This document shows, one piece after another, positions 46,818 through 58,089 of a stretch of 64,000 nucleotides of DNA. Made by a program: the position numbers and the translations under genes. The notes under the pieces are model-generated. The model was not told the origin of the DNA. It worked only from the letters and a program-made list of their open reading frames with translations, and made no database searches. This DNA comes from Stomorhina lunata (taxonomy: Eukaryota > Arthropoda > Insecta > Diptera > Rhiniidae). Each line of letters starts with the position of its first letter. Position 1 is the stretch's first letter. The stretch is from assembly GCA_933228675.1 (NCBI GenBank), contig OW121743.1, positions 16,883,384 to 16,947,383 on the forward strand. Direction: 5' to 3'.

Positions 46818-48535
46818 TTCTTAAACTGGAACTAAACTAGAACTGAACTAGAACTGAACTAGAACTGAACTAGAACTGAACTAGAACTGAACTAGAACTG
46901 AACTAGAACTGAACTAGAACTGAACTAGAACTGAACTAGAACTGAACTAGAACTGAACTAGAACTGAACTAGAACTGAACTAGAACTGAACTAGAACTGA
47001 ACTAGAACTGAACTAGAACTGAACTAGAACTGAACTAGAACTGAACTAGAACTGAACTAGAACTGAACTAGAACTGAACTAGAACTGAACTAGAACTGAA
47101 CTAGAACTGAACTAGAACTGAACTAGAACTGAACTAGAACTGAACTAGAACTGAACTAGAACTGAACTAGAACTGAACTAGAACTGAACTAGAACTGAAC
47201 TAGAACTGAACTAGAACTGAACTAGAACTGAACTAGAACTGAACTAGAACTGAACTAGAACTGAACTAGAACTGAACTAGAACTGAACTAGAACTGAACT
47301 AGAACTGAACTAGAACTGAACTAGAACTGAACTAGAACTGAACTAGAACTGAACTAGAACTGAACTAGAACTGAACTAGAACTGAACTAGAACTGAACTA
47401 GAACTGAACTAGAACTGAACTAGAACTGAACTAGAACTGAACTAGAACTGAACTAGAACTGAACTAGAACTGAACTAGAACTGAACTAGAACTGAACTAG
47501 AACTGAACTAGAACTGAACTAGAACTGAACTAGAACTGAACTAGAACTGAACTAGAACTGAACTAGAACTGAACTAGAACTGAACTAGAACTGAACTAGA
47601 ACTGAACTAGAACTGAACTAGAACTGAACTAGAACTGAACTAGAACTGAACTAGAACTGAACTAGAACTGAACTAGAACTGAACTAGAACTGAACTAGAA
47701 CTGAACTAGAACTGAACTAGAACTGAACTAGAACTGAACTAGAACTGAACTAGAACTGAACTAGAACTGAACTAGAACTGAACTAGAACTGAACTAGAAC
47801 TGAACTAGAACTGAACTAGAACTGAACTAGAACTGAACTAGAACTGAACTAGAACTGAACTAGAACTGAACTAGAACTGAACTAGAACTGAACTAGAACT
47901 GAACTAGAACTGAACTAGAACTGAACTAGAACTGAACTAGAACTGAACTAGAACTGAACTAGAACTGAACTAGAACTGAACTAGAACTGAACTAGAACTG
48001 AACTAGAACTGAACTAGAACTGAACTAGAACTGAACTAGAACTGAACTAGAACTGAACTAGAACTGAACTAGAACTGAACTAGAACTGAACTAGAACTGA
48101 ACTAGAACTGAACTAGAACTGAACTAGAACTGAACTAGAACTGAGCTAGAACTGAACTAGAACTGAACTAGAACTGAACTAGAACTGAACTAGAACTGAA
48201 CTAGAACTGAACTAGAACTGAACTAGAACTGAACTAGAACTGAACTAGAACTGAACTAGAACTGAACTAGAACTGAACTAGAACTGAACTAGAACTGAAC
48301 TAGAACTGAACTAGAACTGAACTAGAACTGAACTAGAACTGAACTAGAACTGAACTAGAACTGAACTAGAACTGAACTAGAACTGAACTAGAACTGAACT
48401 AGAACTGAACTAGAACTGAACTAGAACTGAACTAGAACTGAACTAGAACTGAACTAGAACTGAACTAGAACTGAACTAGAACTGAACTAAAACTGAACTA
48501 GAACTGAACTAGAACTGAACTAGAACTAAAACCGA
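46818..48535. repeat. 11-bp satellite (GAACTGAACTA)n, about 155 copies
   Basis: An almost perfect run of the 11-mer GAACTGAACTA, itself GAACT-GAACT-A, for about 1.7 kb. By eye I find one internal change (GAGCTAG near 48143) and a decaying right edge from about 48488 (AAAACTG, AACCGAGCCAG). Every frame meets TAG or TGA. Such uniformity means a very recent expansion or continuous correction; copy number in an assembly may be inexact. Confidence 0.97.
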
Positions 48536-48574
48536 GCCAGAACTGAACTACAACCTTAACTAGAAGTCTTACTC

Positions 48575-49086
48575 CTACTGCCACCCGTTCTATATAGAAA
48601 AGTCTTCCTCCTATCGTCATCTGTTCTATATAGAAAAGTCTTCCTCCTATCGTCTTCTGTTCTATATAAAAAAATCTTCTTCCTATCGTCATCTGTTCCA
48701 TATAAAAAAGTCTTCCTATCGTCATCTGTCCTATATAGAAAAGTCTTCCTATCGTTATCTGTTCTATATGGAAAAGTCTTCCTATCGTCATCTGTTCTAT
48801 ATACAAAAAGTCTTCCTATCGTCATATGTTCTTATAGAGAAGTTTTCCTATCATCATCTGTTCTATATAGAAAAGTCTTCCTGTCGTCATCTGTTCTATA
48901 TACAAAAAGTCTTCCTATCGTCATCTGTTCTATATAGAAAAGTCTTTCTATCATCATCATCTGTTCTATATAGAAAAGTCTTCCTCCTATCATCTTCTGT
49001 TTCATATAGAAAAATCTTCCTATCGTCATCTGTTCCATATCGAAAAAGTCTTCCTCCTATAGTCTTTAGTTCTATATAGAAAAGTC
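48575..49086 (-). repeat. 33/36-bp relative of the 31-bp minisatellite family (about 15 copies)
   Basis: The unit contains CTTCCTATCGTCATCTGTTC followed by TATATAGAAAAGT (33 bp), or 36 bp where CTTCCTCCTATC is present. It aligns with the array B unit (CTTCCTATCGTCAGCTGTTC), with CATCTG in place of CAGCTG and a longer linker. The unit length is a multiple of three, so long frames stay open on both strands (repeated YIEQMTIGRLF or LFYIEKSSCRH). They are by-products of the repeat and not genes. Confidence 0.93.
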
Positions 49087-49476
49087 TAGAGCTTAACTGG
49101 AACTGAATTAAAGAAATTGTAAACAATAGTATACTTTTAGGCGAAATAATTTAAATTAATTGCTAAATTGTTTTAGCATTTCGAAATGAAAAACTGTAAT
49201 TTCGAATGACACATTTACCTCGAATACAAAACAACAGAAACTTTCATGACAATTTTAATTAAATTAATAATAAACCCACAAGTTCGTATGTAGCATTTAA
49301 TATTAATGACCGCCAGGTAAACATTTAGTTATAATAGAATTATAAAAGTTCCTGTTTCAAAATTGGGTTTTCCACGAAAATTTTATAAATAAGAAATTAA
49401 ATCACTCGTTTTTCTTATTAACTAAAATTTGAAATTAAAAATAAGAGTGAAATAAGGAGGAAATGAAATGACTTAC

Positions 49477-49684
49477 TGCTTGTTTTAACGCCTCCCAATA
49501 CTAAATTTGGTGACTGCTTATTGCCCTCAGCGAATGAGGTTGTCCTTGGACGCCCACTCATGTCGTCGTCCGCGTCGTCGGCTGCGACTCCTAATGCAGT
49601 GGTGCCTTTAGAGGGTTTATCAATGCCGCCTGATGCCTGCGTGTTGGCTGCTTTTATTATTAACTCGGGGGAGAAGGAAAAATT
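49477..49684 (-). CDS. sgg: shaggy (GSK-3 beta) N-terminal coding exon
   Basis: Shaggy is the fly glycogen synthase kinase 3 beta, a Ser/Thr kinase acting in Wnt/Wingless, Hedgehog and insulin signalling. Reading the minus strand from ATG at 49561-49559 gives [20 protein letters not shown] and then VLGGVKTS. This is the conserved start of animal GSK-3 beta ([12 protein letters not shown], with the inhibitory-phosphorylation serine as S9). The EGNKQSP and LVLGGVKT parts match fly shaggy as I know it. After 28 codons plus one base the exon meets GTAAGT (49476-49471), a consensus donor. The split codon starting with A fits the serine that follows in fly shaggy. The ATP-binding and kinase exons are not in the window. 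The frame stays open upstream of this ATG for 41 codons to TAG at 49685-49687, so the left exon border is uncertain. A possible acceptor is CAG at 49639-49637. Confidence 0.93.
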
Positions 49685-49687
49685 CTA

Positions 49688-50365
49688 ATAATTTTGTGGT
49701 TGTTGTTGGAGATGGAGTTGGTGGTGGTTGTGGTGATGGTATCGGTGTTGTTGGTGTTTTTCTTTTTCTTAATCAATTTGCTAAATTACAGGTGTTTTAA
49801 GAAGTTTAAAAGTCTTAAATTTTGGCTAGTGCGAGTTTTGAAGCCAAAATTTATTGTTTTTTTATGAAAAATCAATTTTGAAAAATTTGTGTTATGCCTC
49901 AAATTGAATTTGAAAAGTTTTCTTCTGCAGGAAATATTCAAATTTAAAAGCTGTAAAGAGAAAAGAAGAGAAAGTAAAAGTTAATAAATTTTTCAAAAAT
50001 ATTTTTAGATTTAGGCTAAATAAATTTACAATTATATTAATCTTTAACAAATATAATTAAGCCTATAAATATATAAGACACATTTTGAGGGATCTTAAGC
50101 CCTTAAACTCATCAAGAATTTGGGTGTACAGCAAACAAACAATTTGTAAAATTTGCATAATTTTAGGAGTCAAAGTTTTCGTTGAGCCTAAAAGTATGCT
50201 AATTGTTTTTGTTGGTAAGGATTAATTCTTAATAAATCAATAATCAAAAGCTAAAATCATAAATTTAAGTTGTTTGCCTTGCCTTTGAGGGGATTAAAGA
50301 GATTTGAGTTTGTTGCTTTAATTTATAATTGACTTTTTGAATCCCTTAAATATGCAATACTTGTA
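49688..50365. other. Probable sgg intron or 5' flank, no gene seen
   Basis: On the sgg strand it begins with CAACAACAACCACAAAATTA, preceded by CACCAACACC-type repeats (49695-49760). Otherwise AT-rich with no features. Confidence 0.5.
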
Positions 50366-51658
50366 TAGGGTGGCGCATAAGTAACGTTAAGATTTGATCA
50401 GTGAATACATTTTTTAATTTAAGTCTTTTTTTTCGTCCCTTTACAGAATTAACTAAATAATACTTGGGAAATTTATGATGGAAAGGCTTAGCACAGAACA
50501 AAGAACCAAAGTTGTTCAATTTTACTTTGAAAGTCAGCATTCGATTATTCAGACACAAAGATCATATCGAAATTTCTTTCATGTTCGAAATGCTCCTAGC
50601 GCTCCAACAATTTACCGATTGGTTCAGCGTTTTGGGCAACAAGGGGCTGTCTGTGATCTTCCGCGTGCTGGAAGACCTCGTGCAGTTCGAAATGAAGTGA
50701 GGATTGCTCGAGTGCAATCAAGTATTGAGGAAAACCCCGAAACTTCCACCAGGCGACGTTCTCAGCAGTTAGGGATGTCTAGGCGGTCTTTGCAAAGAAT
50801 TCTACATATGTTACATCTTTTCCCATATAAGATGCAATTGGTTCACGAGTTAAAACCAAATGATGCACAAGAACGCATTCAATATAGTCGCCGTTTTTAA
50901 GAATTGTGCCTAGAAAACAACGAGTTTATTCACAAACTCATAATGAGCGATGAGGCTCATTTTCACCTAAATGGTCACGTGAATAAACAAAATTGCAGAA
51001 TATGGGGCAGCGAAAATCCAAGAATAATTGTTGAAGATCAAATGCACCCACTTAGATGCGGAATAACTTCAGAGAGGATCATTGGACCATATTTTTTCGA
51101 AAACGACGAAGGAGTTGCGATTAATGTGAACGGCATTCAATACCGGGAAATGATTGAAAATTTGTTAAGGCCAGCGGTGCAGAACTATCCAGATTTGTGG
51201 TTCCAACAAGATGGAGCCACAGCTCACACAGCTCGTCCAACTATGGCTATCCTGCGCGAAATTTTTGGCAGTCGAATAATATCACGTTTTTCTGATTTTA
51301 AGTGGCCACCACGTTCGCCTGATTTAACGGCTCCCGATTTTTTTCTTTGGGGTTACCTAAAGGGTAAGGTATATGCCAATAAGCCTAGAACCATCCAACA
51401 ACTTAAGGCCAATATCCGAGAAGAAGTGGGGGCGCTGGGACCTGAAATTCTAAGAAAAGTTATGGAAAATGCTTTGGAAAGATCACGTCAGGTAGAATCA
51501 AACAATGGGCTACATTTGAAAGATATTATCTTTAAAACATAATGTGAACATATTTCCAAACTATATTCTAAATTTTAATAAATGCCAACGTTAAATAAAA
51601 GCAGAAAGAAAAGAGTTATACATTGAAAAAATCTTAACGTTAGTTATGCGCCACCCTA
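50366..51658 (+). mobile_element. Full-length DD41D mariner-family element (1293 bp)
   Basis: The left end TAGGGTGGCGCATAAGTAAC and the right end in reverse complement, TAGGGTGGCGCATAACTAAC, continue together into GTTAAGATT. That is about 29 bp with one mismatch. TA flanks both sides (50364-50365 and 51659-51660), the standard Tc1/mariner target duplication. A single transposase frame fills the interior from 50475 to 51542. The combination of near-identical ends and one nonsense codon shows a recent insertion. The element lies just upstream of the sgg exon, in opposite orientation. Confidence 0.95.
50475..51542 (+). pseudogene. DD41D mariner-type transposase with one in-frame stop
   Basis: A 355-codon frame starts at ATG 50475 and is interrupted only by TAA at 50898-50900 (codon 142). 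It resumes in the same frame through to TAA at 51540. The N-terminal half holds two helix-turn-helix regions (about residues 4-60 with TIYRLVQRFGQQGAV, and 95-115 with RRRSQQLGMSRRSLQRILH), separated by RAGRPR, the usual AT-hook-like linker. The catalytic half has MSDEAHFHLNGH (first Asp), WFQQDGATAHTA (second Asp) and PRSPDLTAPDFFLWGYLKG (third Asp). I count 41 residues between the second and third Asp, which places it with DD41D (rosa-like) elements. All three acidic residues are present. The stop falls before the catalytic core, so this copy should be inactive unless read through. Confidence 0.93.
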
Positions 51659-51660
51659 TA

Positions 51661-52500
51661 CAATCGTTAGGTATCTAAAGAAACGAATGGGTGGATGGTA
51701 AGAAGTGGTTTTCTAAGTTTAAAGGAGGCAAAATGAGCATTGAACAGGCAGTGGAGGCCTAAAAGAGGCTGACACCAACATAAAGTCTGCCGAGTGGACT
51801 TTACGTGATGAGTCGAATTTAAAGCGTGGAAAAAAGCAGCAGTCGACTGTCAAGGACATGATTATTTTGGGATGGGTATATTATTAGTCGACTACGTTAA
51901 AAAGAGAAAAGCATCAACAGCGACTATGGCACAGGCTTATTGGAGCGTTTGAAGTTATCGCGAAAAGAATGGCCAAAATTCAATGAATTGCATCCGCATC
52001 GACTGAATTCTGTTCTCACACCTAAAAGAATTAGGACTGGAAAGAAATATAGCGCCGATGAAGTGGAAATCGCTAAAACTAAGGCTTATTTTGAGGCCAG
52101 ACTGATCAACACTGATCAACTCGTTATCCTCTGTTATGTGTTCGCCATAGCTAGACCGATCGTGGACAGTATAACTCTAAGCGCATCATGAATTAAATAT
52201 ATGTAGCACTTCAGCATTGGAGTATCTTCCTTGCATAGTAACGAAGCGATCACGTAATATGGATGGTTAGTCCTCCATCAAAAAACCCTATCCCAGATAG
52301 ATCAATCATCTGGCTGATGATTGGAGGAACATGTAACCTAAGATCACTCTAACCTACAGCGTTGACATCTTCGGTTTAAGTAAAATTGCAAAGCGCCCTT
52401 TTATCATATAAATTCATTTTTGCGTGTCTGCAAACCGCAAGACTATACTCCAAATTTGGAAAATATAGATTTCGAAATATAGTGCAATGCTATGTCCCAA
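51661..52500 (+). other. Possible LINE ORF1-type remnant, otherwise no gene
   Basis: Plus-strand pieces such as GLKEADTNIKSAEWTLRDES and NLKRGKKQQSTVKDMIILGW are polar, with a spacing reminiscent of LINE ORF1 proteins. I cannot match them with certainty. The 83-codon frame at 51940-52191 is basic and unrecognised. The intervening DNA is richer in GC than the surrounding intron, supporting old coding origin. Confidence 0.35.
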
Positions 52501-52549
52501 CTGAATCTGAATATGATGAATCAAAATATACAATCTAATCCCGATTTGG

Positions 52550-52830
52550 TTGAGTCGTACGCTCTTCTGCCGAAAGTGGATATTAAGATTATTATTGAAA
52601 ATGCGCAAAGCTGGTTATAACAATTTATATTCTGCCATGGGCAAGCAAGGACTTGGCGAGACGAGAAATGACAACGGCGATAGGTTGGTGGATTTATGCA
52701 CTAGAAATAGGTTAGGTTTCGAATTGGGCACAGGAATACTCGTAGATAGAAATACACATGAGGATCAAGCATGGGCACTTGCCCAGGCAGATGAAGCTAT
52801 TCATGGAGTTTTTGAGTGAAAGATTCAAAT
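52550..52830 (+). pseudogene. LINE endonuclease fragment
   Basis: The plus frame at 52550-52819 contains MGKQGLGETRNDNGDRLVDL followed by CTRNRLGFELGT. GxxNDNGxRLVDLCxxNxL is a signature of the endonuclease domain of LINEs of the RTE/CR1 kind. The rest of the domain is missing or altered. It differs from the jockey-like fragments elsewhere in the window. Confidence 0.6.
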
Positions 52831-53221
52831 CTTTGGACCAGTCTGCGTCAATAATGAATATCGACATCGAATGAGCCATCGAGGCATGAGCCATGAGGCA
52901 TCGACATAGTGACACGCATTAAACAACAGCGGTTGCGTTGAAATGTGGTGCGAATGGATAAAAACACTCCAGCAGGAAAAGAGTTCGAAAATAATTCCGA
53001 AGGAATTCGTAGAAGAGTACGTCCGAAACTGCGATGAAAATACCAAGTAGAGGATTGTTCCAAAGCTTGGCCTACGAAATTGGAAAATATGCGCACAAGA
53101 TAGAAGCGCATGGAATTCTAAAATAAACAGGTTGTAACTATAGGTCATTTAAGTAAGTAGAATAAACTTCATGCCAAACTCTATCGAACGCCTTGGAGAT
53201 ATAATATTGAGGAGCTATAAC

Positions 53222-53480
53222 TTTAGGTTAAGTTAGGTTAGGTTAGGTGAGGTTAGGTTGAAAAGGTGATGCCAGGGGAGTGGGATTTTCACTCGGAGAC
53301 CTTTGGGTCCATTGTGATCTTTTCTGAAAGTATAGTACGATAGCGGAAATATAAAGAAGAGAAGAGTGAAGGATAAAGTATCTATAATGTGTTAGAGATA
53401 GAGTTAAAGAGTCGTAGAGAAGAGAAGTGGCATCTTAAACGCTGCCCTAGGGAGAGAGACCTGTCTATCTATATAACTTT
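53222..53480 (-). repeat. LINE 3' end with telomere-like (CCTAA)n tail
   Basis: The plus strand reads TTAGGTTAAGTTAGGTTAGG, then TTAGGTGAGGTTAGGTTG (53224-53260), followed by a GCCAGGGGAGTGGGATTTTC / CTCGGAGACCTTTGGGTCCA segment. The same arrangement lies at 60453-60560, there attached to a LINE coding fragment on the minus strand. I therefore read this as a 5'-truncated insertion of that LINE on the minus strand, ending in a CCTAA-type tail. Confidence 0.65.
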
Positions 53481-54759
53481 ACTTTCGTCAAAACCGATAG
53501 GAAGACTATTACGTCAATCGTAAAACGATCTCTTCAAAATCCATAAGGACCTATAGTCTTTTTTAGAGATACACCAAATTAAGACAATTTCTTCGACATA
53601 ATTGTATACACAAATTGGACTAACTTCTTTGAAAAAGGGTATAGTTAATAGAAAAAACGTTTTGCAAAAAAGAGTGTCAAATATATGTACAAAATTTTGT
53701 CAAATGATTTTATATACTAAAACTTAATTAGGTCCTGCAAAGCTAATTGGGTTCTGCTAGTTTGAAATAATTTAATTGAAGGTTTTAAAAAGATATTACT
53801 CGTAAGTTTTAACTACAATTTAATTGAATTAACTGTGATAAAGAAAGTTATTTATTTTAGTATTTAGTGCATGTTTGAAATATTAGACTAATAAATATTT
53901 ATTAAAAACTAATAAATCAAATACAAAAAACAAGAAATTAAAAATTAATTAAGAAGAAAAAACACTTACATTTTCATTTCCAAAAAAAAAAAAGAAAAAC
54001 TGTTCCAGTTTTATGATTTTGCTTGAATTTTGTTTTACGATTTTACTAAATGATGATTGCACGTTAATTAAATATTTTACTATTTTATTGGTATTTGTTG
54101 TTTTTTTTTTAATAAATTTAAGCGAAGACGTTTTAATTTTTAGTTTAAGTTTTTAGCGCTTAATTTTTTGAGTTTTATGCTCATTTAACAAATTTTTAAG
54201 TTATTTAATTATTAGTTTCCTTATATTTTATTTTAAAATCTTAATTATAAAATTAAAGATTTCTTTTTAATTATTTTTTGTTTTAAATTTAATTTAACCT
54301 AAAACCAATTAAAGTTTTATTTTCATATTTACATTATTATTTCTAAACTTTTGTTTAATTGTTGTTAGAATTTAGTTAAAAGATTAATTTTAACTTCTTA
54401 ATTTTTTTTCCAAAATTTTTCAAAACAAATTTTCAGCTTTTTTTTATTATTTAAACAAAATAATTTTTTTTTAATATTTTGTTGCAATTTTTCAAAATTC
54501 TCTTTGACTTTTTCAAATATTGAAGAGAGAGAGTGAAAGGGGAGAAACGATTGAATAAATAAAATGCAATTTATTTACACTCTTTTCTGTTGCAGCTGAG
54601 TTATGATTTACAAATCTGTAAAGAGAGAGAGAGAGAGAGAAGAATTTGAAATTAGTAAATTTTTAAAAAAATATTTTTAAATTGAAATAAATTAAATTTT
54701 AATCAAACAGAATGAAAATATTTAAAATTATCACAAAAATGTGTATCCGAAGGTGTTCC
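53481..54759. other. AT-rich non-coding DNA, (GA)n at 54620-54640
   Basis: Long T-rich stretch without frames of interest. A GA dinucleotide run of about 20 bases occurs at 54620-54640. Confidence 0.55.
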
Positions 54760-54761
54760 CG

Positions 54762-54836
54762 CCTAGTACTCAGTAGTTTTCTAGACTAAATGCGTAGGAC
54801 TTGAGTTCGATTCCCATACGAGGCTCTAGCCGGTTA
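54762..54836 (+). other. tRNA-like sequence, probable SINE head or tRNA relic
   Basis: A B-box-like GAGTTCGATTCC at about 54807-54818 lies 40 bases behind an A-box-like CTAGTACTCAGTAG, with spacing right for a tRNA. The T-arm and acceptor stems pair poorly (only GCCT/AGGC is good), so a functional tRNA is unlikely. It directly precedes the ~550-bp tandem repeat, which may be its body. Confidence 0.35.
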
Positions 54837-54879
54837 CTCTATAACAAGTATATCGTTAGCTAATATGCAAAAAAACGGG

Positions 54880-56325
54880 GATTCTACTGAGTTTTCTCAG
54901 ACCATGAAGGAAATTTAACTTGATTCCGACCCAGAACCCAGGGTTTCTATGATTTCCGGCTCCTAGTCAGTTTTAAACGAGATCGTCTCCAAGATTTCGG
55001 GTCTAGTCAGTTTTGGTCTCGTAGTCTGTTTTAAACGAGATCATCAACAAGATTTCGGGTAGAAAAATCAGAAGAATCTGACACTGAATTCCTTTTTTTT
55101 CAAACGAACAGAAACTGACTACAGAATTTGAAAACTTCCTGTGCATTAGTTGTTTCCGAATTAGAGTAAAAGCGGTATTCTCTTTTTCAAATGGGACTTT
55201 TTAAAACGACCATGCGGTCGCTAACGCTATCCAAAAGGTTGTATTTGGCGTAGTTTCAACTAAACCGCCTAAACTCACAGTCAAGCGACCAGAGCTCAGG
55301 CTTGCAGGGCGCTTTAGCTTACATTACAGAGAGCTATGATGTGAACAAGAAATAACCATTTAGAGATAGGCGAGAAACGGAAGGGAGGGATTGTAGACTA
55401 AGGAAATTCTCTTAAGAATACCATAACTTGGACAAACTCCAACATAAGAGGCAGCTTCTGGTGGAATTGGGGAATTCTACTGAGTTTTCTCAGATCATGA
55501 AGTACATTTCGCTTGATTTTGACCCAGAACTTAAGGTTTTCTATGACTTCCGTCTCCTAGTCAGTTTTAAACGAGATCGTCTCCAAGATTTCGGGTAGAA
55601 AAATCAGAAGAATCTGACACTGAATTCCTTTTTTTTCAAACGAACAGAAACTGACTACAGAATTTGAAAACTTCCTGTGCATTAGTTGTTTCCGAATTAG
55701 AGTAAAAGCGGTATTCTCTTTTTTAAATGGGACTTTTCAAAACGACCATGCGGTCGTTAACGCTATCCAAAAGGTTGTATTTGGCGCAGTTTGAACTAAA
55801 CCAACTAAACTCACAGTCAAGCGACCAGAGCTCAGGCTTGCAGGGCGCTTTAGCTTACATTACAGGGAGCTATGATGTGAGCAAGAAATAACCATAGGCG
55901 AGAAACGGAAGGGAGGGATTGTAGACTATGGAAATTCTCTTAAGAATACCATAACTTGGACACACTCCAAGAGAAGAGACAGCTTTTGGCGGAATTGGGG
56001 GATTTTACTGAGTTTTCTCAGACCATAAAGGACATTTCACTTGATTCTGACCCAGAACTCAAGGTTTCTATGATTTCTGTTTCTATTCAGTTTTAAACGG
56101 GATCGTCTCCAAGATCTCGAGTAGAGAAATCTGAAAATCTGGCACTAAATGCCTTATTCCCTTCAAACGAACAGAAACTGACTACAGAATTTGAAAATTT
56201 TCTCTCCATTTGTTGTTTCCGAATTAGAGTAAAAGCGGTACTTTTAATGGGACTTTTCAAAACGACCATACGGCAAATCAATGTATGGAACTGCAACATT
56301 TTTCGAGGGCCGACTTTCAATTTAA
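54880..56325 (+). repeat. ~520-590-bp tandem repeat, 2.6 copies
   Basis: Copies start with GGGATTCTACTGAGTTTTCT near 54880, GGGAATTCTACTGAGTTTTC near 55468, and GGGGGATTTTACTGAGTTTT near 55997. They share TCAGTTTTAAACGAGATCGT, GAACAGAAACTGACTACAGA, CGACCATGCGGTC and GGCTTGCAGGGCGCTTTAGC. Copy 1 has an extra internal duplication of the GATTTCGGGT segment. The third copy stops after about 330 bp. No coding frame spans the copies. More decayed relatives lie at 58.1-58.8 kb. Confidence 0.9.
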
Positions 56326-58089
56326 ATTACTTTTCGAACTACCCAATAGATTATTTTCTAAAAAATTTTTGATTTCTTTGTTTTAATTAAAATGTTATTT
56401 TTATAAGTTTTATAATCAATCACACGTTCAAAAGAAAAGTGTTGATTTAAATATAAAAAAGTCAGCTGTTTTAGGTTTAAAATTAAAACATACTAAACAA
56501 AATTAAAATATTCAAATTATTTGTCAATTGTATACACAGTCATTTTAGAAGAGTTCACAAACAATGAGACAATTTGACGCTGCTTTGCAGGGAAATTGCT
56601 ATAAATTTTTTAATTGTTTTTTGTTTCGAAAAGATCTTATGGAAGCATTAGTGGTAGTGAGGTTCTAGTTTGGCTGGTGATTTCATTTATGAAGAGCGAG
56701 AGGTAGGTACTTAAATTTCCTTAATTTTTGTTTGCAATTTGGCAACAAAAACGAGCAATTGTTGCCAAAAAAAAGAAACTAACAGCAAGTAGTAGCAGCA
56801 GTAGCTGCTATAAACAAAATTCGTTTAAAGTTCAGTTCGTTTTTTTTTTGGTTTGTTTTGTTTTAATGATAAATAACAACAAAAAAAATATAAACTTAAA
56901 CTAGTTACAACTTTGTTAGTGCTTTTACTTGAAAATTTTCAATATATATAGTATAACTTTAGGCGCAGAACATAAATCACTTTTACTGCCTATTGTTTGG
57001 CGAGTAGAAAAAATAAAACAAGAACTGAAACAACAAAAGGACATTCTGAATATGTATAAGGTTGTTTATAATAAGAAAAATTTATATAAAATACGAAATA
57101 AATATAAATTTACTTGTCTTTTATAAATAAATTTATTTTAAAACAAGCAGAACCCGTTCCACGTTCTTATAATGTTGCCTACTTTAAGGCTTTAAATTAC
57201 TTAAAGAGTATTTAAGGATTTAAGGCTTATATTAATTAAAAGCAAATATTTTTAAAGAAAATTTTGTAGCCTACTTTAAGGCTTATTACTAAATTTTTTT
57301 AAATTTACAAAATTGCTACTTCATGTGTGTTATTATAAGTAAATTTAATCCAAATTAAATTAATTTCAAGTCTTTTTTTAAATCTACTTTGTAATATTTT
57401 CAAGTAGCCCAACCCTATGACTAAGGAAAGACACAAAAGTCAATTCATTTTTATACTATAATAATTTAAAAGCCGCTTGACCCCTTTCAAACTAGGACAG
57501 GTTAAATGTGTGACCAAAATTCGTTTTTTTTTTTTCTCATATATAAAAATATTTGTCACTAGAAAGGATATAAAGAAGAAATTGTGCAAAAAAAATCTGT
57601 TGAAAGATTAAAAAGATTTTAGGATAATGATTTAAAAAAAGAAGATTATAATAAATCGCATATGAATGTAGATTTTTCAAAACCTTCTAAGTACATTTGC
57701 ACTTAAAACAAGTACGAGGTTTAACCTTTATATTTCGAGATTGCGAAATGCCAACTCAAGTTTCTACAGAAAAGTTTGACATTTTTAGAAATAAAGGAAT
57801 TTTTAAGCACTTTTAGCATTTCTTCCCTTGGAGAACCCGTTGGGGATACGCTAATTAATAGGAAGTAATGGAAGTAGTTAAAAGTAACCCTTCTTAAGCT
57901 CATAGAATTAAGCTACCCTTGCAAAGAATCTTCCCAGTTTCTAGTCAAGGATTAACGTAGTCTGAAATTTTAACAAAGACTTGCTGATATCTTGACGCCT
58001 CAGCTAGTATCCCCTTTGGATTTCACGTTACAGGGGATTATGACGATTTGCTTTCAGCGGTTATCGCAAATTGTAATTTTAATGGAAAT
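56326..58089. other. AT-rich non-coding DNA, no gene seen
   Basis: Intron-like sequence. The 65-codon plus frame at 56929-57126 is Lys/Asn/Tyr-rich and unsupported. Confidence 0.5.

Noticed and set aside
48498..49126. Open frames of 68-103 codons on both strands with repeated YIEQMTIGRLF or LFYIEKSS
   Set aside because: The 33/36-bp repeat length is a multiple of three, so all frames without a stop stay open. Several overlapping frames exist on both strands and none has a gene context.
53222..53262. Interstitial telomere from a chromosome fusion
   Set aside because: Only a few TTAGG units are present and the same arrangement recurs at 60.45 kb attached to a LINE 3' end, so a retrotransposon tail explains both.
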